Shown here: positions 6,119 through 15,064 of the stretch, piece by piece
How positions within the stretch are numbered: position 1 is the first letter of the stretch
Layout: each line of letters starts with the position of its first letter
Virus record (IMG/VR): IMGVR_UViG_3300009034_000161
Location: 1 to 30,551 of that record
From: a virus
Direction: 5' to 3' (one strand)
Length of the DNA stretch: 30,551 nt
The notes under the pieces: model-generated
What the model saw: only the letters and a program-made list of their open reading frames with translations
Databases searched by the model: none
Told to the model about the DNA's origin: nothing
Translations under genes and position numbers: made by a program

Positions 6119-7084
6119 TTAGCAATCTACTATGTTTTTAAAATCAGCACTTGGTTGATCGGGAACTACCCCTCTTTGCTCCCATCTAAAATCATCTTTA
6201 CCTTTTTCTGTTTTTGTTACAGTGAAAATATACTTTGTATCAGTTGGCTTATAATCATCGTTCGGTATTAATTCAAGCTCAAAATAACCTTCGCTATTAG
6301 ATACGGTTTCGCTGGTCATCTTGGCAATTTTCAGTGAATCGGCAAAGGCACTTGGATCAGTGAGTTTTGCGGATATGATAGCACCGGGAAGCTTCCGGCC
6401 ATTCACTCCATAAGTATATCCAAAAACTACACATAAGCCGGGAACCGAGGGAGAGGAAGGCAGTAATCTTTCTCCATGAATTATCAAATAAGTTCCGCCA
6501 GGAGGAACAATCAAGTCAACTACAACCGGGAAATTCCAAAATGATTTTCGGAGCTTGACTTTATAATCACCGGGATTGAGATTAAATTCCTGATTGCCAT
6601 CATTGTCTGAATCATTACCGCTATGCAATCTTATTAAATTACCCTCATCCCAGATTTCATAATCCGCCTCCGGGATCGGCAATTCAGTCCCGGTTTCCTT
6701 TGCATAAATTGTAACCAGTTCAGACCCTTCCCCAATAGTTAAGCTATCAACTTTATCATAGACATCTTGCAGATCTTGTTCAACTACCCCGAAGGAGAAA
6801 CGCCATTTTAATATAAACGGGCTACCATTAATGTTAACTTCGTGTTTCATCTCTATTCTACGGGAACCCAGCTCCGTTGCTGTGTGAGTCCAATAATATT
6901 CACCGGGGACAGTCACGGAATTGGTTTCAACTATTATTACCGTATCGGAAGAAATAAAGTTATTTGATAATACCTGAATATCAAAATCGCCTTGTATGAG
7001 TCCGGTTATCGGTAGATTAGTCAATGGGTGAGTGATTTTTATATAACCTGAGTGAGGTTCATTTATTTTCATCATACTATTCAT
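6119..7084 (-). CDS. fibre-associated protein with Ig / carboxypeptidase-regulatory-like domains, 321 aa
   Basis: Probably a receptor-binding or fibre accessory protein. The N-terminal half reads as one or two beta-sandwich modules (GYIKITHPLTNLPITG; PGEYYWTHTATELGSRRIE). A middle module contains YKVKLRKSFWNFPVVVDLIVPPGG. The C-terminal module from about residue 215 (VFGYTYGVNGRKLPGAIISA ... SNSEGYFELELIP) has the carboxypeptidase-regulatory-like pattern seen in adhesive phage proteins. The start overlaps the end of the tailspike-like gene (ATGA); the Met residues at 4-5 are alternative starts. Confidence 0.7.
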   Translation of the reverse strand: MNSMMKINEPHSGYIKITHPLTNLPITGLIQGDFDIQVLSNNFISSDTVIIVETNSVTVPGEYYWTHTATELGSRRIEMKHEVNINGSPFILKWRFSFGVVEQDLQDVYDKVDSLTIGEGSELVTIYAKETGTELPIPEADYEIWDEGNLIRLHSGNDSDNDGNQEFNLNPGDYKVKLRKSFWNFPVVVDLIVPPGGTYLIIHGERLLPSSPSVPGLCVVFGYTYGVNGRKLPGAIISAKLTDPSAFADSLKIAKMTSETVSNSEGYFELELIPNDDYKPTDTKYIFTVTKTEKGKDDFRWEQRGVVPDQPSADFKNIVDC

Positions 7085-8067
7085 GGTGCTACTCCAAAAC
7101 CTCCGGGAGGCATATGGCTAAATATGAAATCCCTAATCATAGAGGTTGATGATATAGTTCCCATTTTATTAGCAAAGAAAGCTCCGATGTTACTAATCGG
7201 TGCTGGATCGGGGTGAGCAAATACCCAGTCAGCTTCTTCATTCGGCCAGGGTAATTGTTGACCCCATCCACTAAAACCTTGTTTAATATCATCATAGATA
7301 TTAGAAAATAAATGCCAGTGATGAAGGGAATCGGCTTGAATGCAAGGTATATCATTATCTCCAAAACGGCAATTCGCAATAGCATGGTCAAAATGAGTTG
7401 CACTATTAGTTATTTCTATCCCAACTTCATTTTTAGCAATAAAACAATCGAGCAGAAAATTTGCATCCACTCCGTAATCTGCTAACTTAAATCCAGTAGT
7501 TTTATTAACACCGCCACCGATTCTACCACCACTTGCCCTGCAATTGATGAATCCATTGCCTCCGACAAATTCAAGATTAGGATTTAATGGATCGGCAGTA
7601 AGTTCAAAACCAACTTGGCCCGGATCTTCTTCTATAAGATTCCAATCACTTCTAACTATTAAAGACCTTGCACAATTTTTGATTTGATAACCAATATCGA
7701 GTCCATCACCATTAACCGAAGCTCCCGAAACTAAACAATCATTTAAAATTTGAGTTGGATTAAAAATCTGAATACCGATCCCAGAATTAACGAAAACTGA
7801 AAAATGACCTAAGAGGGCGGTATTTTCCTTATCTAAAACCACATTTTCTGTAAAGGAATATAATCCTAATGCCGGGATATGCAATTTTGAACTATGAGCC
7901 CAGGCTTTGTCACCTGCCCCGGCTCTACATTCTGATAGTAATCGGGCAATCGTCAGAAAAGGACTCTCGTCTGTTCCAGGATTTGAATCATTACCAATAG
8001 ACGGATCAGCATCAGCATAAAAATTTCTACCATGATATTTTTGATGTATTGTTGCCCATTCAAACAT
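7081..8067 (-). CDS. beta-helix tailspike-like protein, 328 aa
   Basis: Likely part of the receptor-recognition apparatus. The N-terminus has a pectate-lyase-like opening (GRNFYADADPSIGNDSNPGT ... SPFLTIARLLSE), characteristic of right-handed parallel beta-helix surface proteins. It is followed by repeated short beta-rungs with Asn/Gly/Cys turns (IQIFNPTQILNDCLVSGASV; NGFINCRASGGRIGGG; NFLLDCFIAKNEVGIEI; IANCRFGDNDIPCIQAD). At 328 residues it is short for a depolymerising tailspike, and no catalytic acid pair can be assigned, so it may bind without cleaving. Confidence 0.7.
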   Translation of the reverse strand: MFEWATIHQKYHGRNFYADADPSIGNDSNPGTDESPFLTIARLLSECRAGAGDKAWAHSSKLHIPALGLYSFTENVVLDKENTALLGHFSVFVNSGIGIQIFNPTQILNDCLVSGASVNGDGLDIGYQIKNCARSLIVRSDWNLIEEDPGQVGFELTADPLNPNLEFVGGNGFINCRASGGRIGGGVNKTTGFKLADYGVDANFLLDCFIAKNEVGIEITNSATHFDHAIANCRFGDNDIPCIQADSLHHWHLFSNIYDDIKQGFSGWGQQLPWPNEEADWVFAHPDPAPISNIGAFFANKMGTISSTSMIRDFIFSHMPPGGFGVAP

Positions 8068-8075
8068 TTTAACAC

Positions 8076-8555
8076 CTAAGATAACAGTTCATTTATCTGG
8101 TCAAGTATCTTTTGATCTTCGGGACTGAGTTCGCCCAGAGATTCCAAATGTGCTTTAAGTTCAAGTAATAGTGATTGACAACCATGCTTGACAATAGATT
8201 CCTTGAATATTGTTTGCTGCACTATTTTGGCTTTCAATAAATTCCTCTTTGCTAAAATAGCTTCATCAAGTTGAGTGCCTTCCATCAACTCACATAAGGA
8301 CGGCACACATGAAAGGAGACAGATTAAAAACTGTGCTAAATCCCCATGTTTAATATCTACTATTTTATTTGCTATATCTAAAAGTTCATCTTGGGTAAAT
8401 TGGGCAAGAAGCGGATCAAGGCTGTCAATAAATAATTGTAGTTTCTCAGCATTGCCAAGACACCATGCTTGGGACGATATAAGATTGCATAACTCCGGCA
8501 TCTGTGGACAGACAATTTTCTGCATCTCTGATTTTAACTTAGGAATATTTATCAT
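8076..8555 (-). CDS. helical cysteine-containing protein, 159 aa
   Basis: Not recognised. It is predicted all-helical, with seven Cys residues (three in the first 32 residues, three clustered in LICLLSCVPSLCEL, one late) and a C-terminal region resembling a coiled coil (LLLELKAHLESLGELSPEDQKIL). It lies between fibre genes, so it could be a fibre chaperone or tail-tip component. No evidence for disulfides or metal binding beyond the Cys count. Confidence 0.6.
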   Translation of the reverse strand: MINIPKLKSEMQKIVCPQMPELCNLISSQAWCLGNAEKLQLFIDSLDPLLAQFTQDELLDIANKIVDIKHGDLAQFLICLLSCVPSLCELMEGTQLDEAILAKRNLLKAKIVQQTIFKESIVKHGCQSLLLELKAHLESLGELSPEDQKILDQINELLS

Positions 8556-9388
8556 TGTTTCCTCTTTATCGAACCGCTTAATCCGAGCCAGTGTTTAGCT
8601 TTCTGAATTATAGTAGGCTGCTCAGTATCGTTTATGTCAATTTCCCATACTTCGGCTGGCACAGCACTAATATCAGTTCTGATTAAAGCCTCAGAGATTG
8701 TAATGGCCGCTTCTACCTGAGATTGACTTGCTGGATCGACAGGTAGGTTATCAGTTTTGGCCTCAATAGCAATAGTGTCTGATTTGATACTATCCAACTT
8801 GGCTTCATTACTATCTATCTCTGAGATTATTTCATTCTTGTTAGCTGTGGCATTTGGTTCTGAGGCTGGTAATGCTGGCAAATTATCAGTCTTAGCTTTT
8901 ATTGCTGTGGTATCGCTTTGCACTGAATCAATCTTAATTTCGTTATCGTCTATTTCAGAGACAATAGAATTTTTATTAGCAGTTGCGTTAGGTTCGCTTG
9001 CGGGGATTGCCGGTAAGTTATCCGTTTTGGCTGCCACGCCTGCAACATCGGTTTTTAGACCAGCAAGATAATCATCAAACATAAGACTTCCGCTAAAGAT
9101 ATAATATCGTGATATAGCAAGAAGCTTACCAGCCGTATCATATACCTGCCATTCATACCAGCCATCGTCCCAGGGCTCAATATCAAATGTAGCGGATTCA
9201 TAGATATAGTTTTGCGGTGCACTACGGGCTGGCATAGTAATCCTTGTATTAGCGGAATCGGTCGCAACGAAATTATTACCTCCAGCAATAAAATCATAGT
9301 AATATAAATCTACACCCCGGACTATTCTACCCAATATATTTAATCCGGTTTTAGCGGCGGCATATTGGATATTTTCTAAATTAGCCAT
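8552..9388 (-). CDS. tail fibre protein with 45-residue repeats, 278 aa
   Basis: Probably a trimeric fibre segment. Residues 1-105 form an N-terminal beta domain with a YEWQVYD motif. Residues 120-222 contain two full and one partial copy of a 45-residue repeat beginning AKTDNLP, each with PASEPNATANKN and a heptad-like EIDxNExKxDS helix, a known style of phage coiled-coil stalk. The C-terminus has SAVPAEVWEI and a basic end. The start codon is ATG at 9388, 13 bases downstream of the preceding gene. Confidence 0.78.
   Translation of the reverse strand: MANLENIQYAAAKTGLNILGRIVRGVDLYYYDFIAGGNNFVATDSANTRITMPARSAPQNYIYESATFDIEPWDDGWYEWQVYDTAGKLLAISRYYIFSGSLMFDDYLAGLKTDVAGVAAKTDNLPAIPASEPNATANKNSIVSEIDDNEIKIDSVQSDTTAIKAKTDNLPALPASEPNATANKNEIISEIDSNEAKLDSIKSDTIAIEAKTDNLPVDPASQSQVEAAITISEALIRTDISAVPAEVWEIDINDTEQPTIIQKAKHWLGLSGSIKRKQ
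8723..9031 (-). repeat. 135-bp direct repeats in fibre gene
   Basis: Unit 1 is 8897-9031 and unit 2 is 8762-8896, each encoding 45 residues; a partial unit runs 8723-8761. AKTDNLP begins each at residues 120, 165 and 210, an exact period of 45. Such repeats can change in number by recombination and so alter fibre length. Confidence 0.85.
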
Positions 9389-9400
9389 AAGTTAATCCAA

Positions 9401-9715
9401 TCAATCTGTAACCCATATCCTGACCCTTGCCTCCTCACAACAACTATCTTCTTTTGCCCGATAAACATCAATAGTGGTATTGGTAAGATTTATCCAATGG
9501 ACTCCATTATTTTTCTCCCAGCGGTCACTTTCCCCTTCTCCGAGAGGAGCACCCCGGTAATGTAATTCTACCATATATTTATCAGTAGTTCCGCCCAAGT
9601 TATGTGTCAGTTGAACAATGCCGTCTAATACTGTAGTGAACCAGCCGGAATCATAATCAGGAACCGGGACATTTCCTAATGCCTCAATATCTGGTATTGG
9701 ATTTGCAAATGCCAT
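9401..9715 (-). CDS. small fibre/adhesin-type beta protein, 104 aa
   Basis: The central pattern DSGWFTTVLDGIVQLTHNLGG followed by KYMVELHYRG resembles small receptor-binding modules (H-type lectin-like beta-sandwich) at phage tail tips. The C-terminus ARVRIWVTD looks like a final beta-strand. It sits between two fibre genes and is probably a head domain or partner of one. The function call is by pattern only. Confidence 0.62.
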   Translation of the reverse strand: MAFANPIPDIEALGNVPVPDYDSGWFTTVLDGIVQLTHNLGGTTDKYMVELHYRGAPLGEGESDRWEKNNGVHWINLTNTTIDVYRAKEDSCCEEARVRIWVTD

Positions 9716-9726
9716 TTTAATTTTAA

Positions 9727-10911
9727 TTAGTAATGGTTTTGAATAGGGCTATAATCTATTTTTAGAATAATGTCTTGTTCATTAGCTGGATTTGCTGCAA
9801 ACTTAAAAGCTAAATTGCCATTAGAACTTTTTGCATAGAGTCGTCCTATATTTGCTCCTTGTTCCTCTACATTCATAAGCATATATGGAAGAGCAGAACC
9901 ATCCCCACCTTGTTCAGTATAAAGAAATCCAATAACATTTCTGGTTAAAACTAAATCTAAACTTGCGGGATCTTGTGCATTACCATAAGCAAATATTCCA
10001 TTGTCACCAGCCTGGCCAGGAAGTATTGATGTGCCAAGTTGCACACCCCACCCATTTATAGCTATAAACCTATCTCTCCAGTCAATGCTGTTATCCAAAA
10101 TGATTTCAGTCGTTCCTGTTGTTCTAAGCTCTACCCAAATAATCCCACCTCCGGTTGCATCGGGGGCAGGGCTATCACTTAAATTTTTAGTTGCAGTTTT
10201 TGAATGTTGACTATATGGAGGCCCATGTAATGATCCACCAGAATGCCTGATAATTATATCATTAGAAATGTCGGCAGAAATATTTGTCAAGACAGTCGTT
10301 ACTGTGCCGCTTGGATTAAGTATCTCACCCTTTGCCAGATTGCCCTTTTTGGCCGACTCAATCTCAAAGGCACTTGTTATCGTTCCCGTAGAAGCATTAT
10401 TGACAATGATGTTGGTATGGTTGTTGTCGTCTCCGTTCAATGATACTGCATTAACAACCGTCCCGGTATGGGATAGTTCAAGGAGAAGATCCCCTTCGGT
10501 CACAACTCCATCGCTGAATTGCAATACAGTTGCTAAGTTCTCATCGCACCAGAGCTTCTTACCCTTTTGTTGTTTGAGGAGAATGTTGGCCGGGATAACC
10601 ATCGTTGCCCCGGTAATCTCCTCATCAACTTTAAGAAATACCCGATCCCCTGCCGCCGGGGAATCGGCAATATAGGCCGCTAAAGTTGTATAATCCCCCT
10701 CATCTGTGTCGCTGTCAATGATGATATTAAACTCCGCCTCACCACTAAAGTAGTCAATGAACTGGCTTACCAGATTAAAAAACCAGTTGAAAAACTCGAA
10801 GGGCGGGCGTTCTGATTTAAGCCAGCCCGTTGTTTGCTTCGATCCACTCGGAACAATTATATTGCTTGTGTCATCCGGTATCCAATTAGGTTTTGTTGGT
10901 TTGTCTGCCAT
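9727..10911 (-). CDS. tail fibre protein, 394 aa
   Basis: The N-terminus carries a conserved baseplate-attachment signature: MADKPTKPNWIPDD, then SGSKQTTGWLKSERPP followed by FEFFNWFFNLVSQFIDYF. I recognise this as the start of many myovirus tail fibres. The remaining 320 residues are beta-rich with many Thr/Asn/Gly and look like a fibre shaft (NGDDNNHTNIIVNNASTGTI) and a tip. It follows directly after the DUF2612-type baseplate gene, the usual position of the main fibre. Confidence 0.8.
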   Translation of the reverse strand: MADKPTKPNWIPDDTSNIIVPSGSKQTTGWLKSERPPFEFFNWFFNLVSQFIDYFSGEAEFNIIIDSDTDEGDYTTLAAYIADSPAAGDRVFLKVDEEITGATMVIPANILLKQQKGKKLWCDENLATVLQFSDGVVTEGDLLLELSHTGTVVNAVSLNGDDNNHTNIIVNNASTGTITSAFEIESAKKGNLAKGEILNPSGTVTTVLTNISADISNDIIIRHSGGSLHGPPYSQHSKTATKNLSDSPAPDATGGGIIWVELRTTGTTEIILDNSIDWRDRFIAINGWGVQLGTSILPGQAGDNGIFAYGNAQDPASLDLVLTRNVIGFLYTEQGGDGSALPYMLMNVEEQGANIGRLYAKSSNGNLAFKFAANPANEQDIILKIDYSPIQNHY

Positions 10912-10920
10912 GATAACTCC

Positions 10921-11724
10921 TTAGCTTGCTTGTATATATGCCAGCTTTCCGCCGATCTCCTCATTGACAGTATAGCCCTTGCCTGTGCCTGTAAATATAT
11001 GAGCATCTAAAACCAATGTATGTAAGTCCTCAACTGATACAACTTTAGCCTCTCCCCCGTCTGTGTTATTATAAACATCGCTATCGACCGCCACTAAATC
11101 AGTTACAAAATCAGCTGCACTATCCACCAGCTTACTTGATACCACACTGGTATTTGTTCCCTGGGAGAATAGATTCCCAAAACCTTTTGTATTTGGGCCA
11201 CTATCAGCAAAGCCAAAAGCTTCGTCTGGATCATAGACCTCAATATAATCTACCTTAATCCCTGCCCCGGCTACTAATTGTAAAAGGTCAAGCGTTGTTT
11301 GAGCAAGGGCATCAGATGATAGGGCTTCAGTTAAATAAAGGCACATGGCGGCGGGGAATAGCTCAATAAGCTGAACCCCGGCCCCGGCTGTTAAAAGGCT
11401 CCAGACAGATAGAATCTTTTCAATATCACTTTCTGAGGTATTGATACCAATCCGGGCTCTAATATAGGGCCTATATTCAGCATCGCTTTTGCCCTGCCGA
11501 TCTTCCCCAACTATTGAACCAATACCATTAAGCTGAACTCCTTCGGCAGTATCAATATCAAGCCTGCCAAATAATGTCCATAAGGCATTTTCAATATCCT
11601 GAATCTGCTCACCGAAATAAGCACTGAGCAGGGCTTCAACTTTAACCTTGCCCTGATATTGAAACAACAGACGCTTTTTGGCATCCGCCACATGAGTGGT
11701 AATTTTGACTATTTTCTCACCCAT
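10921..11724 (-). CDS. DUF2612-type baseplate protein (gpI-like), 267 aa
   Basis: Probably the baseplate component that, with the gp47/J protein, forms the wedge and anchors fibres. The N-terminal part with VEALLSAYFGEQIQDIENAL and LNGIGSIVGEDRQGKSDAEY matches DUF2612. A C-terminal extension from about residue 190 (SSKLVDSAADFVTDLVAVDS ... AKVVSVEDLHTLVLDAHIF) matches a small beta domain found appended to other phage virion proteins. It overlaps the J gene by one base. Confidence 0.82.
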   Translation of the reverse strand: MGEKIVKITTHVADAKKRLLFQYQGKVKVEALLSAYFGEQIQDIENALWTLFGRLDIDTAEGVQLNGIGSIVGEDRQGKSDAEYRPYIRARIGINTSESDIEKILSVWSLLTAGAGVQLIELFPAAMCLYLTEALSSDALAQTTLDLLQLVAGAGIKVDYIEVYDPDEAFGFADSGPNTKGFGNLFSQGTNTSVVSSKLVDSAADFVTDLVAVDSDVYNNTDGGEAKVVSVEDLHTLVLDAHIFTGTGKGYTVNEEIGGKLAYIQAS

Positions 11725-13235
11725 TAGCTATTCACCGTTATATTAGCAGTATCCCATTGACTAATCTCTGCCGAGCCCCCGGAACCGTCATCAATGGGAA
11801 TATTATCATCAAGTGTCGGGGCCGGGGCTATGCCTATTTTTACCCCAACATCCGTAATGCCGGGGATAGCTGTTAGCTGTCCTAATAAATCGGGATAAAC
11901 AATGACATCTTGGCCCACCCCTAAAGCATTGCCCCATAATACCATCAGGGCTTTTACCTGGTCATCACCATCGGTCGGGTAATCGCTGGTAACTGTTAAA
12001 TCAAGTATAAGATATATATCCACCTTAGCAGGTCGGGAGAATTGAACAGTATGGTCAAATCCCTGAGAATCTTTCACAGTCTTAGATACATCACCGAAGG
12101 GCTTAATCCCGGCGGGCTTTGATATGAAAATAGCTTCAGCTACCTCTTGATCCCGTGTAGTTGTATCCCCTCGCTCATAGACAAATGCCTCAAAACTTTT
12201 ACCGGGTCGCCCCCCGCCATCAGTCGTCAATTCGTTATTCTCAATTACAATTACATCATCAAGCGGGGTTTTATCCTCATCTTCATTGAGACTTAATATC
12301 TTTGCTCTGATTGCCTCAGTCGGCCCAGCTAAACTTGTCTGTAATCTGGTCAATCGCCGGGATCTGAAAGCTGCATCCGATTCTATATCCCGGCCTATCG
12401 TAGCGTCCTCAACATTTCGCACACTATCAAGGCCACTAACAGGGGTATCAATTACTATTAAGGTATAAGCATTTGCGACTGTCGGGCCAGTCTCTTGAGC
12501 CGTGGCTTGAGCTAATCCCTGGTCAACTCCGGGGGTAGTTTCAGTGATAGTAATAGTAACGGGTGCACCGTCATCAAGAGTATTATCGGTATAGCCAAGT
12601 AGGGGTTGTATCTGCTTCCCATCTGCCCCGGCGAATGTTACTACAAAATCAGCGGCAAAGGTTCCCGAAACTGTAACCTCAGATAACCCGTCAAGGGCAC
12701 GGAGGGCGGTTTGAACATCTGCGGCTACATCATTCCAATTAATAGCTGCCGTGGTTTCATTACGGTAAGTGATCTTAAAAAGCCCGCTTGTAGGTGTGCC
12801 ACTGAAACCTATTGTCTGCACCTCATCAGTCCCGGCAATAAGAGTAACATCTGCGTCTTGATTAAATTTATCATCAGGGCTACCGTCAACTGAGTAGGTT
12901 GTATCCTTCGGCACTACTGTCGTGGCCGTGCCAAATAACTTAACCGCTACAACTGAGGCAAGGGCAGGCAACCGAGTCAAGGCAGTAATAGAAGCCACAT
13001 TGTCAAAACTTGCTCCCTCTGCCGTCTCTGGGTATTGACTATTGTAGATTGCCTCGGCCAACTCCCAGACTAACGATTCCCTTTCAGCATAAATACCTAT
13101 TAACTGACCATAGACCCCCTCTGGTAATGTATTGATTTGTTTACCGAGGGCGGCTCTCAAAGCCTTATCAATTTCATCCTTGATAATAGCCAGTGTTTTA
13201 ATGGCAAATCCAGTGCTTGTCAATCCATAAGCCAT
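11724..13235 (-). CDS. baseplate J / gp47-like wedge protein, 503 aa
   Basis: Structural protein of the contractile-tail baseplate. The N-terminal helix (KDEIDKALRAALGKQINTL), the stretch PEGVYGQLIGIYAERESLVW and the central DATIGRDIESDAAFRSRRLT are typical of gp47/baseplate J. Residues about 137-240 look inserted: DEVQTIGFSGTPTSGLFKI ... AADVQTALRALDGLSEVTV is a beta module recognisable in many unrelated phage structural proteins. The C-terminus ends AEISQWDTANITVN, the usual final strand. Located between gp25 and DUF2612 genes as expected. Confidence 0.88.
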   Translation of the reverse strand: MAYGLTSTGFAIKTLAIIKDEIDKALRAALGKQINTLPEGVYGQLIGIYAERESLVWELAEAIYNSQYPETAEGASFDNVASITALTRLPALASVVAVKLFGTATTVVPKDTTYSVDGSPDDKFNQDADVTLIAGTDEVQTIGFSGTPTSGLFKITYRNETTAAINWNDVAADVQTALRALDGLSEVTVSGTFAADFVVTFAGADGKQIQPLLGYTDNTLDDGAPVTITITETTPGVDQGLAQATAQETGPTVANAYTLIVIDTPVSGLDSVRNVEDATIGRDIESDAAFRSRRLTRLQTSLAGPTEAIRAKILSLNEDEDKTPLDDVIVIENNELTTDGGGRPGKSFEAFVYERGDTTTRDQEVAEAIFISKPAGIKPFGDVSKTVKDSQGFDHTVQFSRPAKVDIYLILDLTVTSDYPTDGDDQVKALMVLWGNALGVGQDVIVYPDLLGQLTAIPGITDVGVKIGIAPAPTLDDNIPIDDGSGGSAEISQWDTANITVNS

Positions 13236-13591
13236 TAAGGAACCTCCTCTGAGAAATCAATAATGCCTTCGCTTGTCAGGGCCTTAAACGATAATGTCAT
13301 TACTCGTGTGCTTATATCTACATCAATGTTAAATGCGATTAACTCCAGCACTCCCAGCGTGTCAAGTATTTGCCTTTTAAATGCACTGTCCACCACAACG
13401 GGATCGGGATTTTTAACAAGGATATGTTGAAAGTAAGGCAGGCCCCGGCGAAGGTCTAAAAACCACTCATTGTAAAATGTTTTGAGTCGTTGTTTAATAT
13501 GTTGTTTAATAGCATCAACTCCGGTGGTTTGCTGAAGGTCGGGCTGGGATGTATCTATATCGCCAGAACTATCAAGTTTTATATCACTCAT
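13235..13591 (-). CDS. gp25/W-like baseplate wedge protein, 118 aa
   Basis: Small wedge/sheath-initiating subunit. It has the family pattern DAIKQHIKQRLKTFYNEWFL with LRRGLPYFQ and a C-terminal beta-hairpin. Length about 118 residues fits gp25. The start overlaps the end of the spike gene and its stop overlaps the J gene start, so the three are translated together. Confidence 0.85.
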   Translation of the reverse strand: MSDIKLDSSGDIDTSQPDLQQTTGVDAIKQHIKQRLKTFYNEWFLDLRRGLPYFQHILVKNPDPVVVDSAFKRQILDTLGVLELIAFNIDVDISTRVMTLSFKALTSEGIIDFSEEVP

Positions 13592-14253
13592 TTCTTTAAA
13601 GTATCGATTTTGACCTTATCGGCTGCTAATATTGTCTTGGTTGCTGTGTCCATCTCTCCCGTCCCGGCTCCTGCCGGACAGGTCGTCACCATTGTTGAAT
13701 CGTGAACATGCTGAAAGAAGTCACTAATCACGGCCACCATCTCCTCGCTTGCCCCCTCAATACTTACCTTACCATCGGGGTAAAGGGTCAATTTCATATT
13801 ATCATTTACCACCATCAAATCATCTGCTAATATCCCCTGTAATGCCTCGCTGAAAGGCAACACTCCCGGAATAAATATAGCATCCGATAGATCGTGATGA
13901 CGGGGATCGTCCGGGTCAACGATCCCTCCGTCTCCGGCTAAGTATTTGTCAATCGACCTATCACAAAAAATAGCTGTCCCCAAATCGCCTTTCTTAATAG
14001 GTAAATGAATAAATGCTTTGCCTCCATTAGCTGAAGGATGCTGAACCGGCACACCGGGAATAATAGGCATTTTTATTTTCAAGCCGTCTGATTTATATTT
14101 CTTATAAAGTAAAGGCTGGATATTAGCCTTCTGTTTATCCTTGTCGTACTTATCCACCCGGGCAGGCAAGGCCACATGGAGATCCAGGAGAGCCGCCCTA
14201 ATAGCTTCTTGAATTACTTCCGCCATTGTCGGCGGTTCAACCTTTTCAGCCAT
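13588..14253 (-). CDS. baseplate spike / Gp138-N-like puncturing protein, 221 aa
   Basis: Forms the membrane-piercing spike beneath the hub. A frame is open from 14355, but that region overlaps the hub gene; the ATG at 14253 (MAEKVEPPTMAEVIQEA) is the natural start. The N-terminal domain (ALPARVDKYDKDKQKANIQP) is an OB-fold-like Gp138_N pattern, with FIHLPIKKGDLGTAIFCDRS next and a beta-rich end (LTLYPDGKVSIEG). The C-terminus has HVHDST. No lysozyme domain is present. Confidence 0.82.
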   Translation of the reverse strand: MAEKVEPPTMAEVIQEAIRAALLDLHVALPARVDKYDKDKQKANIQPLLYKKYKSDGLKIKMPIIPGVPVQHPSANGGKAFIHLPIKKGDLGTAIFCDRSIDKYLAGDGGIVDPDDPRHHDLSDAIFIPGVLPFSEALQGILADDLMVVNDNMKLTLYPDGKVSIEGASEEMVAVISDFFQHVHDSTMVTTCPAGAGTGEMDTATKTILAADKVKIDTLKK

Positions 14254-15064
14254 GTCCCACCGTCTTGGCCCAGCCGGTGATGTGCCACGGCTGGCCGTGT
14301 GTGTCACCTCGATAAGTAGCCTTCGTAACTTTAAAGGTTTCAAATATATGCTCACTATGAATTGTTACTAATCGCCCTGGCCCGATACCCGGAATAATAA
14401 GGGATACAAATTCAACCCCGTCATCACCCCTTTTGGCTGGTGTGCCTAAAAGCCCAGTCTGTGGTGTGAGTAAAACCGCTTCGTCCTGAGTGCCTTGATC
14501 CGGCTGCAATAGCTGAAAGTTGTTGTCCTGCATAGACCATTCTAAATTAAGCTTTCCAACAAGATCGTCCATAACATCTTTTGCCATACCGGAGAGGGCA
14601 AGCCCCGACTGCTCTTTTTTATCATCAATACTTGCGAATACATTAGCTAAATTGCCAACGATAATACCACCGGCATCCCGGAAAGTATCCGCAACTTCCT
14701 TGATAGTTGTCTTGATACTAACACCGGCTTCGTAGCTTTTATTAAAGCGGACTTCCCTTAATGGCTTTTCAGCATCCCCAATAGTAAGAGTCGTTATCAT
14801 ATTAGCCCCTTGCCTTTTTGTGGCACTTTTGCTGACATTACCGATAAATAATTGTTCAAGATTCTCTCCGTAACCAACCTCTAAAATAACAATGGTATCC
14901 GGTTGCTGTGATAAAACTCTGGTAGTCTCATTGAGATTATAAACATTAATCGTTCCCTTATTAGCCTCTGGCCCCCTTTTATTCTTTTCAAGATCGAATA
15001 CAATCCGCAATCCCGTGGCTTTGACATCATCAATTATAATAGCTGAATTCCGTCCAAATAACAT
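14246..15064 (-). CDS. baseplate hub protein (gp27/gpD-like), 272 aa
   Basis: Probable hub linking tail tube and spike. It lies between the plug and spike genes and has the size and beta-rich composition of phage hub proteins (IVFDLEKNKRGPEANKGTIN; ILEVGYGENLEQLFIGNVS; LVTIHSEHIFETFKVTKATY; WHITGWAKTV). Ends eight bases past the spike start. The call rests mainly on position and overall pattern. Confidence 0.78.
   Translation of the reverse strand: MLFGRNSAIIIDDVKATGLRIVFDLEKNKRGPEANKGTINVYNLNETTRVLSQQPDTIVILEVGYGENLEQLFIGNVSKSATKRQGANMITTLTIGDAEKPLREVRFNKSYEAGVSIKTTIKEVADTFRDAGGIIVGNLANVFASIDDKKEQSGLALSGMAKDVMDDLVGKLNLEWSMQDNNFQLLQPDQGTQDEAVLLTPQTGLLGTPAKRGDDGVEFVSLIIPGIGPGRLVTIHSEHIFETFKVTKATYRGDTHGQPWHITGWAKTVGHG

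Noticed and set aside
5852-6271. Plus-strand 139-codon frame opposite small structural genes
   Set aside because: It spans the end of one minus-strand gene and the start of another and reads like antisense low-complexity sequence.
10268-10675. Plus-strand 135-codon frame within the fibre gene
   Set aside because: No motif or ribosome-binding site; antisense to a recognisable fibre protein.
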